DNA of 64,000 nucleotides from Roseiarcus sp963813195 (GTDB taxonomy: Bacteria > Pseudomonadota > Alphaproteobacteria > Rhizobiales > Beijerinckiaceae). Within the stretch, counting starts at the first letter, position 1. Each line of letters opens with the position of its first letter. This document shows positions 45,543-53,583 of this stretch, piece by piece. The notes under the pieces are model-generated. The model saw only the letters and a program-made list of their open reading frames with translations, had not been told where the DNA came from and did no database searches. The position numbers and the translations under genes were made by a program. Location of the stretch: NCBI GenBank assembly GCA_963813195.1, contig CAWEYC010000015.1, forward strand, positions 186,001 through 250,000. Reading direction: 5' to 3'.

Positions 45543-45572
45543 AATATATACGATCATACATTTTATCGACAA
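45543..45572 (-). promoter_or_regulatory. predicted promoter of the hydrolase operon with imperfect GntR-type operator
   Basis: On the minus strand TTGTCG (complement of 45567-45572), 18 bases, then TATATT (complement of 45543-45548) make a plausible sigma-70 promoter 29 bases upstream of the fumarylacetoacetate-hydrolase gene. The spacer and -10 contain TGTATGATCGTATA (minus strand of 45547-45560), an imperfect palindrome centred on GATC with ten of fourteen bases symmetric, like FCD-type GntR operators. The GntR protein encoded at 46583-47281 is the natural ligand. Confidence 0.5.
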
Positions 45573-45617
45573 TCAAGAGGGGCGCGAACGCGCTCCGCAC
45601 GGTCGGGAGGACGAGCA

Positions 45618-46583
45618 ATGACACGACGCATCGATTTCGCGGACCAATGGCGCCGCTGGCCGGCAGCCCTTCTCGGCGCGGGCCTCAGCCTCTGCGCCGC
45701 GAGCGGCGCTTCGGCGGACGGGGTCAAACTGCACATTGCCTGCACCGCGACGACCGACTGCGCTTCCGCGATGGTCGCGCACGACGACGGCATCTTCGCC
45801 AAGCACGGCCTCGACGTCGACATGACGCTGATCGGCATCAACACCAACATCCCCCCGGCGATCGTCTCCAACTCGATTCAAGTCGGCGGCCCAACCGAGA
45901 CCGTCTTTCTGCAGGCGGTCGACGGCGGGCTCGATCTCGTCGCGATCGATGGGGCCTCGGTGATGGACCCGGTCGCCAATGGGATGATCGCGGCGGTCGC
46001 GCGCAACGGCGTCACCATCAAGGACGCCAAGGATTTCGTCGGCAAGAAGGTCGGCGCCCCCGGCATCGGCGCCTTCCTTGACGTACTGTTTCGCAAATGG
46101 CTGATCGAAAAGGGCGTCGATCCCAAGAGCGTCAATTTCGTCGAGGTGACCTTTCCGACCATGAGCGACGCGCTGAAGTCCGGCGCGGTCGACGCGGTGC
46201 TGACCGCCGAGCCGTTCATCTCGCGCATGCAGACGGCCGGAACGGGCTCCGTCGCCGTGCGCTACGCCTCCGAGCTCGGCCGCACCGAACCGATCATTTC
46301 CTACGTGACGACGCGCAGCTTCGCCGAGCAGAACCCCGACGTCGTCAAGGCGTTCCGCGCCTCGATCGAGGAAGCGGCGGCGATCGTCAATTCCAATCGC
46401 GAGAAGGCGAGCGTCGCGATCGCCAAATTCACCCACCTGCCGCTCGAGATCGTGCGGCTCAATCGCCCCGGCCTCTCCGAGCCGAAGCTCAAGGCGAGCG
46501 ACTTCGCCTGGTGGATCGACGTGATGAAGCAGCAAGACATGTTGCAGACGCAAATCGACGCGAGCAAACTGGTCTTTCCGTGA
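45618..46583 (+). CDS. periplasmic binding protein of nitrate/sulfonate-type ABC transporter
   Basis: A 321-residue SsuA/TauA/ThiY-like binding protein. The signal peptide ends near SGASA, then the mature protein begins DGVKLHIACTATTDCASAMVAHDDGIFAKHGLDVDM. The paired segments IQVGGPTETVFLQAVDGG and VGAPGIGAFLDVLFRKWL are typical of the two-lobed fold. A GGGAGG ribosome-binding site precedes the ATG. It supplies an organic anion or heterocycle, not identifiable here, to the ABC proteins encoded downstream. Its stop overlaps the GntR start (TGATG). Confidence 0.9.
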   Translation: MTRRIDFADQWRRWPAALLGAGLSLCAASGASADGVKLHIACTATTDCASAMVAHDDGIFAKHGLDVDMTLIGINTNIPPAIVSNSIQVGGPTETVFLQAVDGGLDLVAIDGASVMDPVANGMIAAVARNGVTIKDAKDFVGKKVGAPGIGAFLDVLFRKWLIEKGVDPKSVNFVEVTFPTMSDALKSGAVDAVLTAEPFISRMQTAGTGSVAVRYASELGRTEPIISYVTTRSFAEQNPDVVKAFRASIEEAAAIVNSNREKASVAIAKFTHLPLEIVRLNRPGLSEPKLKASDFAWWIDVMKQQDMLQTQIDASKLVFP

Positions 46584-47281
46584 TGTACAGCGAGACGGCC
46601 GCGACGATGGTCTCCGCCGACACCTTGAGCGAGCGCGCCGCGGCGCTCGTCGAAGCCGACATCGTCTCCGGCGCGCTGGCGCCGGGGGCGCGGCTCGGCA
46701 TCGCCGAGCGCGCCGCCCATTACGGCATCGGCGCGACGCCGCTGCGCGAGGGACTGTCGCGCCTCGTCGCGCGCGGCCTCGTCGACGCGATCGGTCAACG
46801 CGGCTTTCGCGTCAAGGAAATCTCGCGCGAGGATCTCGCCGACATCGTCCACATCCGCACCGTGATCGAATGCGAGGCGCTGCGCCTCAGCATGGCGGCG
46901 GGGCGCGGCGAATGGGAAGGCGGCATCGTCGCGGCTTTGCATCGACTCAAGCACTACGTGCGCGACGCCGGCCGCGAGTTCGGCGAGGGTCGCCCGGAGT
47001 TCGACGCGCTTCACAAGGGCTTCCATACCGCGATGATCGCCGCGTGCGGCTCGCCGCGCATGCTCGCGGCGCATTCCGATCTCTACGATCAGGCCTATCG
47101 CTATCGCCGCCTGATGATGGCGAAGCTTGCCGACCCCGAAGAATTCCTGCGCGAGCATCAGGCGATCGCCGATCTCGCCATCGCCCGCGCCGGCGAAGAC
47201 GCCTGCGCCGGTCTCGCCTCGCACATCGCCTCGACGCTGACCCATGTCTACGGCGGCGCCTCCTCGGGAGGTTCGCTGTGA
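46583..47281 (+). CDS. GntR family (FCD domain) regulator inside the transporter operon
   Basis: A 232-residue FadR-type GntR regulator. The N-terminal winged helix reads VEADIVSGALAPGARLGIAERAAHYGIGATPLREGLSRLVARGLVD, and the FCD helices follow with HIRTVIECEALRLS and ALHKGFHTAMIAACGSPRML. It is encoded between the binding protein and ATPase genes and overlaps both, so it is made with the transporter. Product-responsive repression of both divergent operons is the simplest model. Confidence 0.9.
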   Translation: MYSETAATMVSADTLSERAAALVEADIVSGALAPGARLGIAERAAHYGIGATPLREGLSRLVARGLVDAIGQRGFRVKEISREDLADIVHIRTVIECEALRLSMAAGRGEWEGGIVAALHRLKHYVRDAGREFGEGRPEFDALHKGFHTAMIAACGSPRMLAAHSDLYDQAYRYRRLMMAKLADPEEFLREHQAIADLAIARAGEDACAGLASHIASTLTHVYGGASSGGSL

Positions 47282-48063
47282 CCGGCCGCTGCGCGCCGCT
47301 GATCGCCTTCCGCGACGTCGATCTCGCTTTCGGCGATCATCTCGTTCTGGGCAAACTCTCGCTCGAGGTGCGGCGAGGCGAGATCGTCTGCGTCGTCGGG
47401 CCGTCGGGAAGCGGCAAGACGACCGCACTGCGCGTCGCAGCCGGACTGATCGAGCCGACCGGCGGCGTCGTCATTTTCGACGACGCGCCGATGAGGGGGC
47501 CGAGGAGGGACGTCGCGGTCGTCTTCCAGGACTACGCCAAGGCGCTCCTGCCCTGGCGCACCGCCGCCGGCAACGTCTCGCTCGCCCTCGAGGCGGCGGG
47601 CGCGCCACGCCGCGAACGAGCGAAGCGCATCGCCGCGCTGCTCGGGAAGGTCGGCCTGCCGAACCACGGCGACAAGTTCCCGGCGCAGATGTCCGGCGGC
47701 ATGCAGCAGCGCCTGCAGCTCGCCCGCTGCCTTGCCCAGGAGCCCGCCGCGCTGTTGATGGACGAGCCGTTCGGCGCGCTCGACGCGATGACGCGCCAGG
47801 GCCTGCAGGACGAAATGCTGGCGATCGCGCAAGCGAGCGGCGCGACGATCTTCTTCGTCACGCACGACCTCGAGGAGGCGATCTATCTCGGCGACCGCGT
47901 GATCGGCCTCTCGCCCCATCCCGGCCGCATCGGCCTCGAGCTCGCGGTGACGCTGCCCCGTCCGCGCGACCAGATCGCGACCCGCGAGAGCGCCGAGTTT
48001 CTGCGATTGCGGCGCCAGCTCTACGACATCATCCGCTCCGCCGAGGCCGGGAGCGCGCAATGA
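47278..48063 (+). CDS. ABC transporter ATPase, SsuB/TauB type
   Basis: A 261-residue ATPase with Walker A GPSGSGKTT, Q-loop VFQDYAKALLPWRTAAGNV, signature MSGGMQQRLQLARCL, Walker B LLMDEPFGALDAMTR and H-loop FVTHDLEEAIYLGDRV. These are hallmarks of the nitrate/sulfonate/taurine subfamily. The GTG start overlaps the GntR stop (GTGA) and its own stop overlaps the next ATG. It drives uptake with the two permeases that follow. Confidence 0.93.
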   Translation: MTGRCAPLIAFRDVDLAFGDHLVLGKLSLEVRRGEIVCVVGPSGSGKTTALRVAAGLIEPTGGVVIFDDAPMRGPRRDVAVVFQDYAKALLPWRTAAGNVSLALEAAGAPRRERAKRIAALLGKVGLPNHGDKFPAQMSGGMQQRLQLARCLAQEPAALLMDEPFGALDAMTRQGLQDEMLAIAQASGATIFFVTHDLEEAIYLGDRVIGLSPHPGRIGLELAVTLPRPRDQIATRESAEFLRLRRQLYDIIRSAEAGSAQ

Positions 48064-48815
48064 AAGCCTGGCGCGCGCTCGCATTGCCGGCGGCCCTGCT
48101 CATTCTCGCGGAGATCGGCGCGCGGGCCGCCGGGCCGAGCGACACCGTGGCGCCGCCGTCCGCCGTCGTCGCGGCGCTCTTTGCCGCCCTCGCCGACGGG
48201 TCGCTGCTTCTCGCGACGCGCGACACGCTCGCCAGCGCCTTCGGCGGACTCACCATCGGCGCCGCGATCGGTCTTTCGCTCGGGATCCTGTTCGGCAGCG
48301 TCAGCGCGCTTGATCGGCTGACCGAACTCGGCGTCGAACTGATGCGGCCGGTTCCCTCGGTGGCGGTGATCCCCATCGCGCTGGTCGGGCTCGGCTTCGG
48401 CTACCGGCTGGAGATCGCCATCGTCTCCTTCGCCTGCCTGTGGCCGCTGCTGGTGCTCTCGCGCGCCGCCGTGGCCGGCGTCGAGCCGCGTCTCATCGAA
48501 GTCGCACGCGTGCTCAGGCTCGGGCCTTTCGCGCGAGTCTTCAAGATTGTCGCGCCGGCCGCGCTGCCGCGGATCTTCGTCGCCTTCCGTCTCGCCGTCG
48601 GCCTATCGCTCGTCGTCGCCGTGACCGTCGAGATCGCCGTCAATCCGATGGGCCTCGGCAACGGCATCATGACCGCCGGCCAGGCGCTGCGGCCGGACGT
48701 GATGCTCGCCTATCTCCTCTGGATCGGCGTCGTCGGCTTCGGCCTCAACGCCGTTCTGGTCTTCGCGCAGAACCGCCTGTTCGGCCAGGCTGCGCGGACC
48801 GGGGGCGAGCCATGA
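48060..48815 (+). CDS. ABC transporter permease 1, SsuC/TauC type
   Basis: A 251-residue permease with about six membrane helices, the VAPPSAVVAALFAALADGSLLLATRDTLASAFGG entry segment and the EAA loop GVEPRLIEVARVLRLGPFARVFKIVAPAALPRIFVAFRL. The ATG overlaps the ATPase stop (ATGA). Two non-identical permeases in tandem imply a heterodimeric channel, whereas most SsuC systems use a homodimer. Confidence 0.92.
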   Translation: MKAWRALALPAALLILAEIGARAAGPSDTVAPPSAVVAALFAALADGSLLLATRDTLASAFGGLTIGAAIGLSLGILFGSVSALDRLTELGVELMRPVPSVAVIPIALVGLGFGYRLEIAIVSFACLWPLLVLSRAAVAGVEPRLIEVARVLRLGPFARVFKIVAPAALPRIFVAFRLAVGLSLVVAVTVEIAVNPMGLGNGIMTAGQALRPDVMLAYLLWIGVVGFGLNAVLVFAQNRLFGQAARTGGEP

Positions 48816-49576
48816 GGCCCTTCGCCTGGCGCCTGGCGAGTCTCGCCTTCGTTATCGCGGCTCTCCTCGGCTGGCGCGAGATCGCGGCGTTCAAGCTCGT
48901 CTCCCCCGTCTTCCTGCCCTCGCCCGAGCGCGCCTTTACAGCGCTATGGCTTGGCCTGACGCACGCGGACCTCTCGGCCAAGCTCGCCGGCACAATCGAG
49001 CACATGATCGCCGGCTGGCTCCTTGCCTCTGTGGTCGGCATCGCGCTCGGCGCCCTGATCGGCTCGCATGCGGGGGTGCGCGCCTATGTCGCGCCGACGC
49101 TCGAATTCCTGCGGCCCCTGCCCGCCTCCGCGATCATTCCGGTGGCGATCGCGATCTTCGGTCTCTCGAGCGCGATGGCGCTCGGCGTTATCGGCTTCGG
49201 CGCGGTCTGGTCGATGCTGCTCGCGACGATGCACGGCTTCGCCGCCGCCGAGCCGCGTCTCAAGGAAGTCGCGCGGGTCCTCGGCCTCAACGGATGGGAG
49301 ACCGCGGTCAAGATCTCCCTGCCCTCCGCGGCGCCCGACATTCTCGCCGGCTTGAGGCTCGGCCTCACCGTCGCGCTCATTCTGGCGGTGGTCTGCGAGA
49401 TGATCGCCGGGCTCGACGGCCTTGGCCAATGGGTGCTGCTGGCCGCGCGCGCGTATCGCTCCGCCGATCTCTTCGCCGGAGTCATCCTGCTGGGCGTGAT
49501 CGGCCTCGTCGCCAATGCGCTGCTGTCGCTTGTCGAGGCGCGCGCGCTGCGGTGGCGCGTCGCGCACGGGCGCTGA
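48812..49576 (+). CDS. ABC transporter permease 2, SsuC/TauC type
   Basis: A 254-residue second permease of the same family, with LPSPERAFTALWLGLTHADLSAKLAGTIEHMIAGW, LRPLPASAIIPVAIAIFGLS and the EAA loop AAEPRLKEVARVLGLNGWETAVKISLPSAAPDILAGLRL. It overlaps the preceding gene by four bases and is the last gene of the operon. It should pair with permease 1. Confidence 0.92.
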   Translation: MRPFAWRLASLAFVIAALLGWREIAAFKLVSPVFLPSPERAFTALWLGLTHADLSAKLAGTIEHMIAGWLLASVVGIALGALIGSHAGVRAYVAPTLEFLRPLPASAIIPVAIAIFGLSSAMALGVIGFGAVWSMLLATMHGFAAAEPRLKEVARVLGLNGWETAVKISLPSAAPDILAGLRLGLTVALILAVVCEMIAGLDGLGQWVLLAARAYRSADLFAGVILLGVIGLVANALLSLVEARALRWRVAHGR

Positions 49577-49824
49577 GCGTCGCGGCGCGCCTACTCGATG
49601 GCCAAAATTCCCGCGCATTGGCCTCGATTCCGCCGACGCTTGCCGCGAATCGCCGAGAGACGCCGCAGCGCCCGCCAAGGCGATCTCGGCGCCGGTCTGC
49701 AATTGCCGATCGCTCGCGATCACGTTTACGCTATTCGCGCCTTCGATCGCGGGCCGCACCGCGTCAGTGCGAGCGCAAAATGATTTTGTCTCCACTCCGT
49801 AAAGGTACGTGAACACGAGACGGA

Positions 49825-49863
49825 GCGCTCCTATGGTTAACGCCCTGTTAACCATAAGAGCGC
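49825..49863. promoter_or_regulatory. CtrA box within a 39-base palindrome upstream of minC
   Basis: TTAA-N7-TTAAC (49837-49852), the full consensus of the alphaproteobacterial cell-cycle regulator CtrA, lies 44 bases upstream of the minC start. It is embedded in a near-perfect palindrome: GCGCTC-C-TATGGTTAAC, a five-base GCCCT loop, then GTTAACCATA-A-GAGCGC (17-base arms, one mismatch). The rest of the 319-base gap (49577-49895) holds nothing else I recognise. CtrA control of min genes is reported for Sinorhizobium; here the site is seen directly and the function is inferred. Confidence 0.75.
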
Positions 49864-49895
49864 TATGTGAAGCCTTGTAATCGAGCAAGGCTGAC

Positions 49896-50708
49896 GTGAC
49901 GGAAACCTCCTCCCATATTCGCTTTCGCGGCCGGTCGTTCCCCGCTCTGGCGCTCGAGCCGGAGTCCCCGCTCTCCGAATGGATCGAGCGGCTGGACGCC
50001 CACCTTGCGCGCACTCCTACTTTCTTTCGCGGCAAATCGATCGTCGTCGACGTCTCGGAACTCGGTCTTCCCCGTTCGGGCGTTGTCGGGCTCATAAGGG
50101 ACCTGACCGGGCGCGGCATAAGCGTGATGGGGCTCACTGGCGTCGAGCGTAGCTGGGCCTCAACTGATCTGCCGCCGATTCTCACTGCCGGACGGGCGCT
50201 TCCGCGAGCCGACGAGGCGATGTCGGAGAACGCCAAAACGGAGACGGACGGCGCAGGCCCAGGACAGCTTTCACCCGAGCAACAGGACGCCTTCGAAGAG
50301 ATCGCACGCGCCCTCGGCGGCCCCGGAAAACGCAGGCCACGGCGAGCGTCGGCTAGCGAGGCCGGGCAATCCGCGACCGCCGCTCCCCTCATCGTCAACG
50401 CGCCGGTTCGCTCAGGCCAGTCCATTTCCCATCCCGAGGGTGACGTGACGGTGATCGGTTCGGTGGCGTCAGGCGCCGAAGTGATCGCCGGCGGCTCCGT
50501 CCACATTTACGGGACCTTGCGCGGCAGGGTCCTGGCTGGCGCTTACGGGGAAACGCGCTCGCGCATCTTCTGCCGTCGTCTCGAGGCGGAGCTTCTCGCG
50601 GTTGGCGGCGTCTACATAACGGCTGATGAGATCGAGGCGAACGTGCGCAGCCAGGCCGTTCAGGCCTGGCTCGAGAATGAAACAGTCAAGATTGCACAAC
50701 TTGACTAA
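49896..50708 (+). CDS. minC: septum site-determining protein MinC
   Basis: A 270-residue FtsZ-polymerisation inhibitor. The N-terminal domain (residues ~6-105, FRGRSFPALALEPE, ARTPTFFRGKSIVVDVSELG) is followed by a ~70-residue Ser/Ala/Glu-rich linker and the C-terminal beta-helix (GDVTVIGSVASGAEVIAGGSVHIYGTLRGRVLAGAYG) that binds MinD. The start is a GTG with AAGG upstream. It acts at the membrane with MinD to stop Z-ring assembly near the poles. It is the first gene of minCDE. Confidence 0.96.
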   Translation: MTETSSHIRFRGRSFPALALEPESPLSEWIERLDAHLARTPTFFRGKSIVVDVSELGLPRSGVVGLIRDLTGRGISVMGLTGVERSWASTDLPPILTAGRALPRADEAMSENAKTETDGAGPGQLSPEQQDAFEEIARALGGPGKRRPRRASASEAGQSATAAPLIVNAPVRSGQSISHPEGDVTVIGSVASGAEVIAGGSVHIYGTLRGRVLAGAYGETRSRIFCRRLEAELLAVGGVYITADEIEANVRSQAVQAWLENETVKIAQLD

Positions 50709-50721
50709 GAGGAATGACGAC

Positions 50722-51537
50722 ATGGGCAAAGTAATGGTGGTCACCTCGGGCAAGGGCGGTGTCGGCAAGACCACATCGACCGCGGCTCTCGGCGCCGCCC
50801 TCGCTCAGTTGAAGCACAAGGTTGCGGTTGTCGACTTCGATGTCGGCCTGCGCAATCTCGATCTGATCATGGGCGCCGAGCGCCGGGTGGTCTACGACTT
50901 GATCAATGTGGCGCAAGGCGACGCCAAGCTGTCTCAAGCGCTGGTTCGCGATAAGCGCCTCCCCAATCTTTTTCTGCTTCCTGCCTCGCAGACGCGGGAT
51001 AAGGACGCATTGACCGAAGAGGGAGTCGCTGGAGTCATCGACGAGATGCGCAAGTGGTTCGATTGGATCATTTGCGACAGCCCGGCCGGAATCGAACGTG
51101 GAGCCACGCTCGCGATGCGCTTTGCCGATCTCGCCGTCGTCGTCGCCAATCCCGAAGTCTCGTCGGTGCGCGATTCGGACCGAATCATCGGCCTGCTCGA
51201 TTCAAAAACAAAATGCGCCGAAAACGGCGGACAGATGGAGAAGCACCTCCTGATCACGCGATACGACCCTGGGCGCGCCGCACGTGGCGAGATGTTGAGC
51301 ATCGAGGACGTGCTCGAGATCCTTTCGATCCCGCTGCTTGGCATTGTGCCGGAGAGCGAGGAGGTGTTGCGGGCGTCGAATGTCGGTTCGCCAATCATCC
51401 TTCACAACGCCGAGAGCGCGCCGGCGCGTGCTTACGCGGACGCCGCCAATCGATTGTGCGGCGTGGAAGTGCCCATGATCGTTCCTTCGGCGAAGAGGGG
51501 ATTCTTGCACAAGCTGCTTGGCCGGAGGGCCGCATGA
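50722..51537 (+). CDS. minD: septum site-determining protein MinD
   Basis: A 271-residue Walker-type ATPase with the deviant Walker A motif KGGVGKTT (Lys11 and Lys16), the switch segment VVDFDVGLRNLDLIMG and DWIICDSPAGIERGA. The C-terminus GFLHKLLGRR is the amphipathic membrane-targeting helix. ATP-bound MinD recruits MinC to the membrane and MinE releases it. The start at 50722 lies 13 bases after minC and has GAGGAA upstream. Confidence 0.97.
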   Translation: MGKVMVVTSGKGGVGKTTSTAALGAALAQLKHKVAVVDFDVGLRNLDLIMGAERRVVYDLINVAQGDAKLSQALVRDKRLPNLFLLPASQTRDKDALTEEGVAGVIDEMRKWFDWIICDSPAGIERGATLAMRFADLAVVVANPEVSSVRDSDRIIGLLDSKTKCAENGGQMEKHLLITRYDPGRAARGEMLSIEDVLEILSIPLLGIVPESEEVLRASNVGSPIILHNAESAPARAYADAANRLCGVEVPMIVPSAKRGFLHKLLGRRAA

Positions 51538-51842
51538 ACCTGTTTGCAATGTTCGGGCGCCGTGGGTCGGCGCCAGTCGCGCGCGAGCGCTTGCAAATTC
51601 TTCTGGCGCACGAGCGGAACGGCGGCTGCAGTTCCGATCTCATCGCGCTCCTGCACAAGGCGGTTCTGGAAGCCGTCTCCAAGCACGTTGATGTCGATCC
51701 GGGCAAGGTCGACGTGAAGATGCATCGGCGTGAGTCGGTGTCATTGCTGGAGATCGACATCGAGATCGGGACCCCCCTCAAGGATGCCTCGGGAATGCCG
51801 AACAAGGAGGATGGCTTTCCCCGCTTTGAGCGGGCCAGCTAA
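51534..51842 (+). CDS. minE: cell division topological specificity factor MinE
   Basis: A 102-residue MinE. The N-terminal membrane-targeting stretch MNLFAMFGRRGSAPVARERLQ and the MinD-binding helix LQILLAHERN are followed by the dimerisation domain (DLIALLHKAVLEAVSKHVDVDP, MHRRESVSLLEIDIE). It stimulates MinD ATPase and gives the system its spatial pattern. The ATG overlaps the minD stop by four bases. The C-terminal ~20 residues extend beyond the E. coli protein, as is common in rhizobia. Confidence 0.95.
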   Translation: MNLFAMFGRRGSAPVARERLQILLAHERNGGCSSDLIALLHKAVLEAVSKHVDVDPGKVDVKMHRRESVSLLEIDIEIGTPLKDASGMPNKEDGFPRFERAS

Positions 51843-51869
51843 AGACCCACTTTGGGATTGCGGCGGCGG

Positions 51870-51942
51870 CTTAGTCTGGATCGCCAGGCTTCGCTCGCGA
51901 AGACGGCGGGGCCTGTTCAACCTAAATGCAAAGCGCTTTAGG
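51870..51942 (+). repeat. dispersed repeat, copy B, with terminator-like dyad
   Basis: This matches the minus-strand sequence at 43198-43263, about 8.6 kb away and in inverted orientation. It lies between the convergent minE and quinone-reductase-like genes. It carries the CTTCG-CTCG-CGAAG hairpin and, at its end, CCTAAA (51921-51926) / TTTAGG (51937-51942) around AAAGCGCTTT. These dyads could terminate transcription from both sides. Confidence 0.65.
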
Positions 51943-51953
51943 CGAGGCAGCCA

Positions 51954-52958
51954 TCAACTCATCGTGACAACGACTTTCCCTTTAGCGCGCCCAGTTTCGA
52001 CGTAGGCCAGGGCCTCGGAAATATTCGCAAACGGATACGTTCTATCGACAACGACTTTCAATTTTCCCTGTTCGATGAGTTGGGCGAGCTGGGCGAGGTC
52101 TCCGCCATTGGGGTGCATGAAGAGATATCGATAGCGAATCCCTGCGCGTCGAGCGCGGCTTCTAACGCCGTAGCTGATAATCCAGAAGATGGCCGCAAGC
52201 GTCTGGCCGCCAGCGAGGTCCTTGATCGCGGTTTGCGGCTCCGGAAGAGCTGCTATCGAAACGATCGTCGTTCCCGGCTTCATGATTTCGAACATACGCT
52301 CCAGAGTTTCGCCGCCGATCAGGTCGAATCCAGCATCGAATCCGCCTCCCGCCTTGGATATGTCGTGAGCCGTGTAATCGATCACCTCATCGCAGCCGAG
52401 GGAGCGCACCAACGCTTCCCCTCGCTTCGAAGCTGTTGTCGTCACATGTGCGCCGAGCCATTTGGCGATCTGAATCGCGAAGACGCCGACACCTCCTGCT
52501 CCGCCTGAAATGAACACTTTCTGTCCTGGTTTGACGTCGAGTTCGTCCCTCAACGCCTGCAGAGCCGTCAGCCCCGCCAGTGGGACGGCGGCGGCAGCCG
52601 TGAAATCCAGATAAGGGGGCATATGCGCAGCATGATCCTCGCCGACGCATGCCTGCTCGGCGAATGCGCCAGCGCGATCCTTGGCGACCCGGGCAAACAC
52701 ACGGTCACCCACGCGGAACCGTTTGACGTCATCGCCAACGGCGATAACTTCACCGGCGAGTTCGTTGCCGAGCACAAACGGAAGCTTCGGCCGTAGGATT
52801 GGGCGAAGCTTCCCTTTTCGGAACTTGAAATCCACCGGGTTCAGACCCGCAGCGCGTACTTCAACGAGGATATCTCCAGGCCCCGGCGGAGGCGCGGGGA
52901 CATCCATCAGCCGCGAACCTTCAGGGCCGCCGTAATGGTCGAGAACGTACGCGCGCAT
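51954..52958 (-). CDS. NADP-dependent quinone oxidoreductase-like MDR protein
   Basis: A 334-residue medium-chain dehydrogenase/reductase of the zinc-independent quinone-reductase class. The N-terminal catalytic domain has GLNPVDFKFRKG and PFVLGNELAGEVIAVGDDVKRFRVGDRV, with no catalytic zinc cysteines. The NADP domain has KVFISGGAGGVGVFAIQIAKWLGAHV, and the C-terminus is FANISEALAYVETGRAKGKVVVTM. It probably reduces an enone or quinone. It lies 110 bases beyond the acyl-CoA operon on the same strand, so a link to that pathway is possible but not shown. Confidence 0.9.
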   Translation of the reverse strand: MRAYVLDHYGGPEGSRLMDVPAPPPGPGDILVEVRAAGLNPVDFKFRKGKLRPILRPKLPFVLGNELAGEVIAVGDDVKRFRVGDRVFARVAKDRAGAFAEQACVGEDHAAHMPPYLDFTAAAAVPLAGLTALQALRDELDVKPGQKVFISGGAGGVGVFAIQIAKWLGAHVTTTASKRGEALVRSLGCDEVIDYTAHDISKAGGGFDAGFDLIGGETLERMFEIMKPGTTIVSIAALPEPQTAIKDLAGGQTLAAIFWIISYGVRSRARRAGIRYRYLFMHPNGGDLAQLAQLIEQGKLKVVVDRTYPFANISEALAYVETGRAKGKVVVTMS

Positions 52959-53068
52959 GAGCCTCCCCGCTCATAGTTCGTGGGGCATCGCCATGTCGCC
53001 TCTCGGCTTGAATGGTCCCAGCCCCCACGACGAAGTTAGGTTCGACGTCGATGCGAGGCGGTTGGGAA

Positions 53069-53524
53069 TCATGCTTTCGGCCTGCAGTGCATGAGCCCGG
53101 TGCGTCGGCACATCGCCACCACTTCGCCGTGCTGATTGGTCGCGGTGTGCTCGAACTCGACGATGCCCTGGGTCGGACGCGAACGGCTTAGGCGCGTGGA
53201 GAGGATCTTCGTATGCGCCTTCAGCGTGTCGCCGTGGAAGACCGGCTTCGGAAATTTCACATCGGTCATGCCGAGGTTGGCGATTGTCGTGCCGAACGTC
53301 GTGTCGTAGACGCTCATGCCGATCATGATGCCGAGCGTGTAGAGACTGTTGAAGAGCCGCTGACCGAATTCGGTCTTTTCCGAGAAATGCGCGTCGAGGT
53401 GGAGCGGCTGCGGGTTCATGGTGAGGAGGCTGAACATCGTATTGTCCATCTCGGTGACAGTTCGGCTGAACGCATGATGAAATTCCTGGCCGACATAAAA
53501 CTCCTCGAAGTACAGACCGGGCAT
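53069..53524 (-). CDS. MaoC family dehydratase (mesaconyl-CoA hydratase-like)
   Basis: A 151-residue hot-dog fold hydratase with GLYFEEFYVGQEFHHAFSRTVTEMDNTMFSLLTMNPQPLHLD. The Asn-x-x-(x)-His-type active site occurs as MNPQPLHLD. Later segments ANLGMTDVKFPKPVFHGDTLKA and TNQHGEVVAMCRR resemble mesaconyl-CoA/beta-methylmalyl-CoA-type hydratases. It adds water to an enoyl-CoA. It is the last gene of the minus-strand carboxylase operon, 59 bases after the SDR gene. Confidence 0.88.
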   Translation of the reverse strand: MPGLYFEEFYVGQEFHHAFSRTVTEMDNTMFSLLTMNPQPLHLDAHFSEKTEFGQRLFNSLYTLGIMIGMSVYDTTFGTTIANLGMTDVKFPKPVFHGDTLKAHTKILSTRLSRSRPTQGIVEFEHTATNQHGEVVAMCRRTGLMHCRPKA

Positions 53525-53583
53525 AGACGCTTCCTTTCCCTACTCACGTTCATTCGGCAGCGGCAGCGGTCGAAATCGTGGGC

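Noticed and set aside
44487..45572. Long N-terminal extension of the cyclase frame reaching 45572 through the FAH-type gene
   Set aside because: The extension is in the wrong frame of a clearly real gene and is Arg/Gly-rich. The cyclase has a perfect AGGAGG ribosome-binding site at its own ATG (44486).
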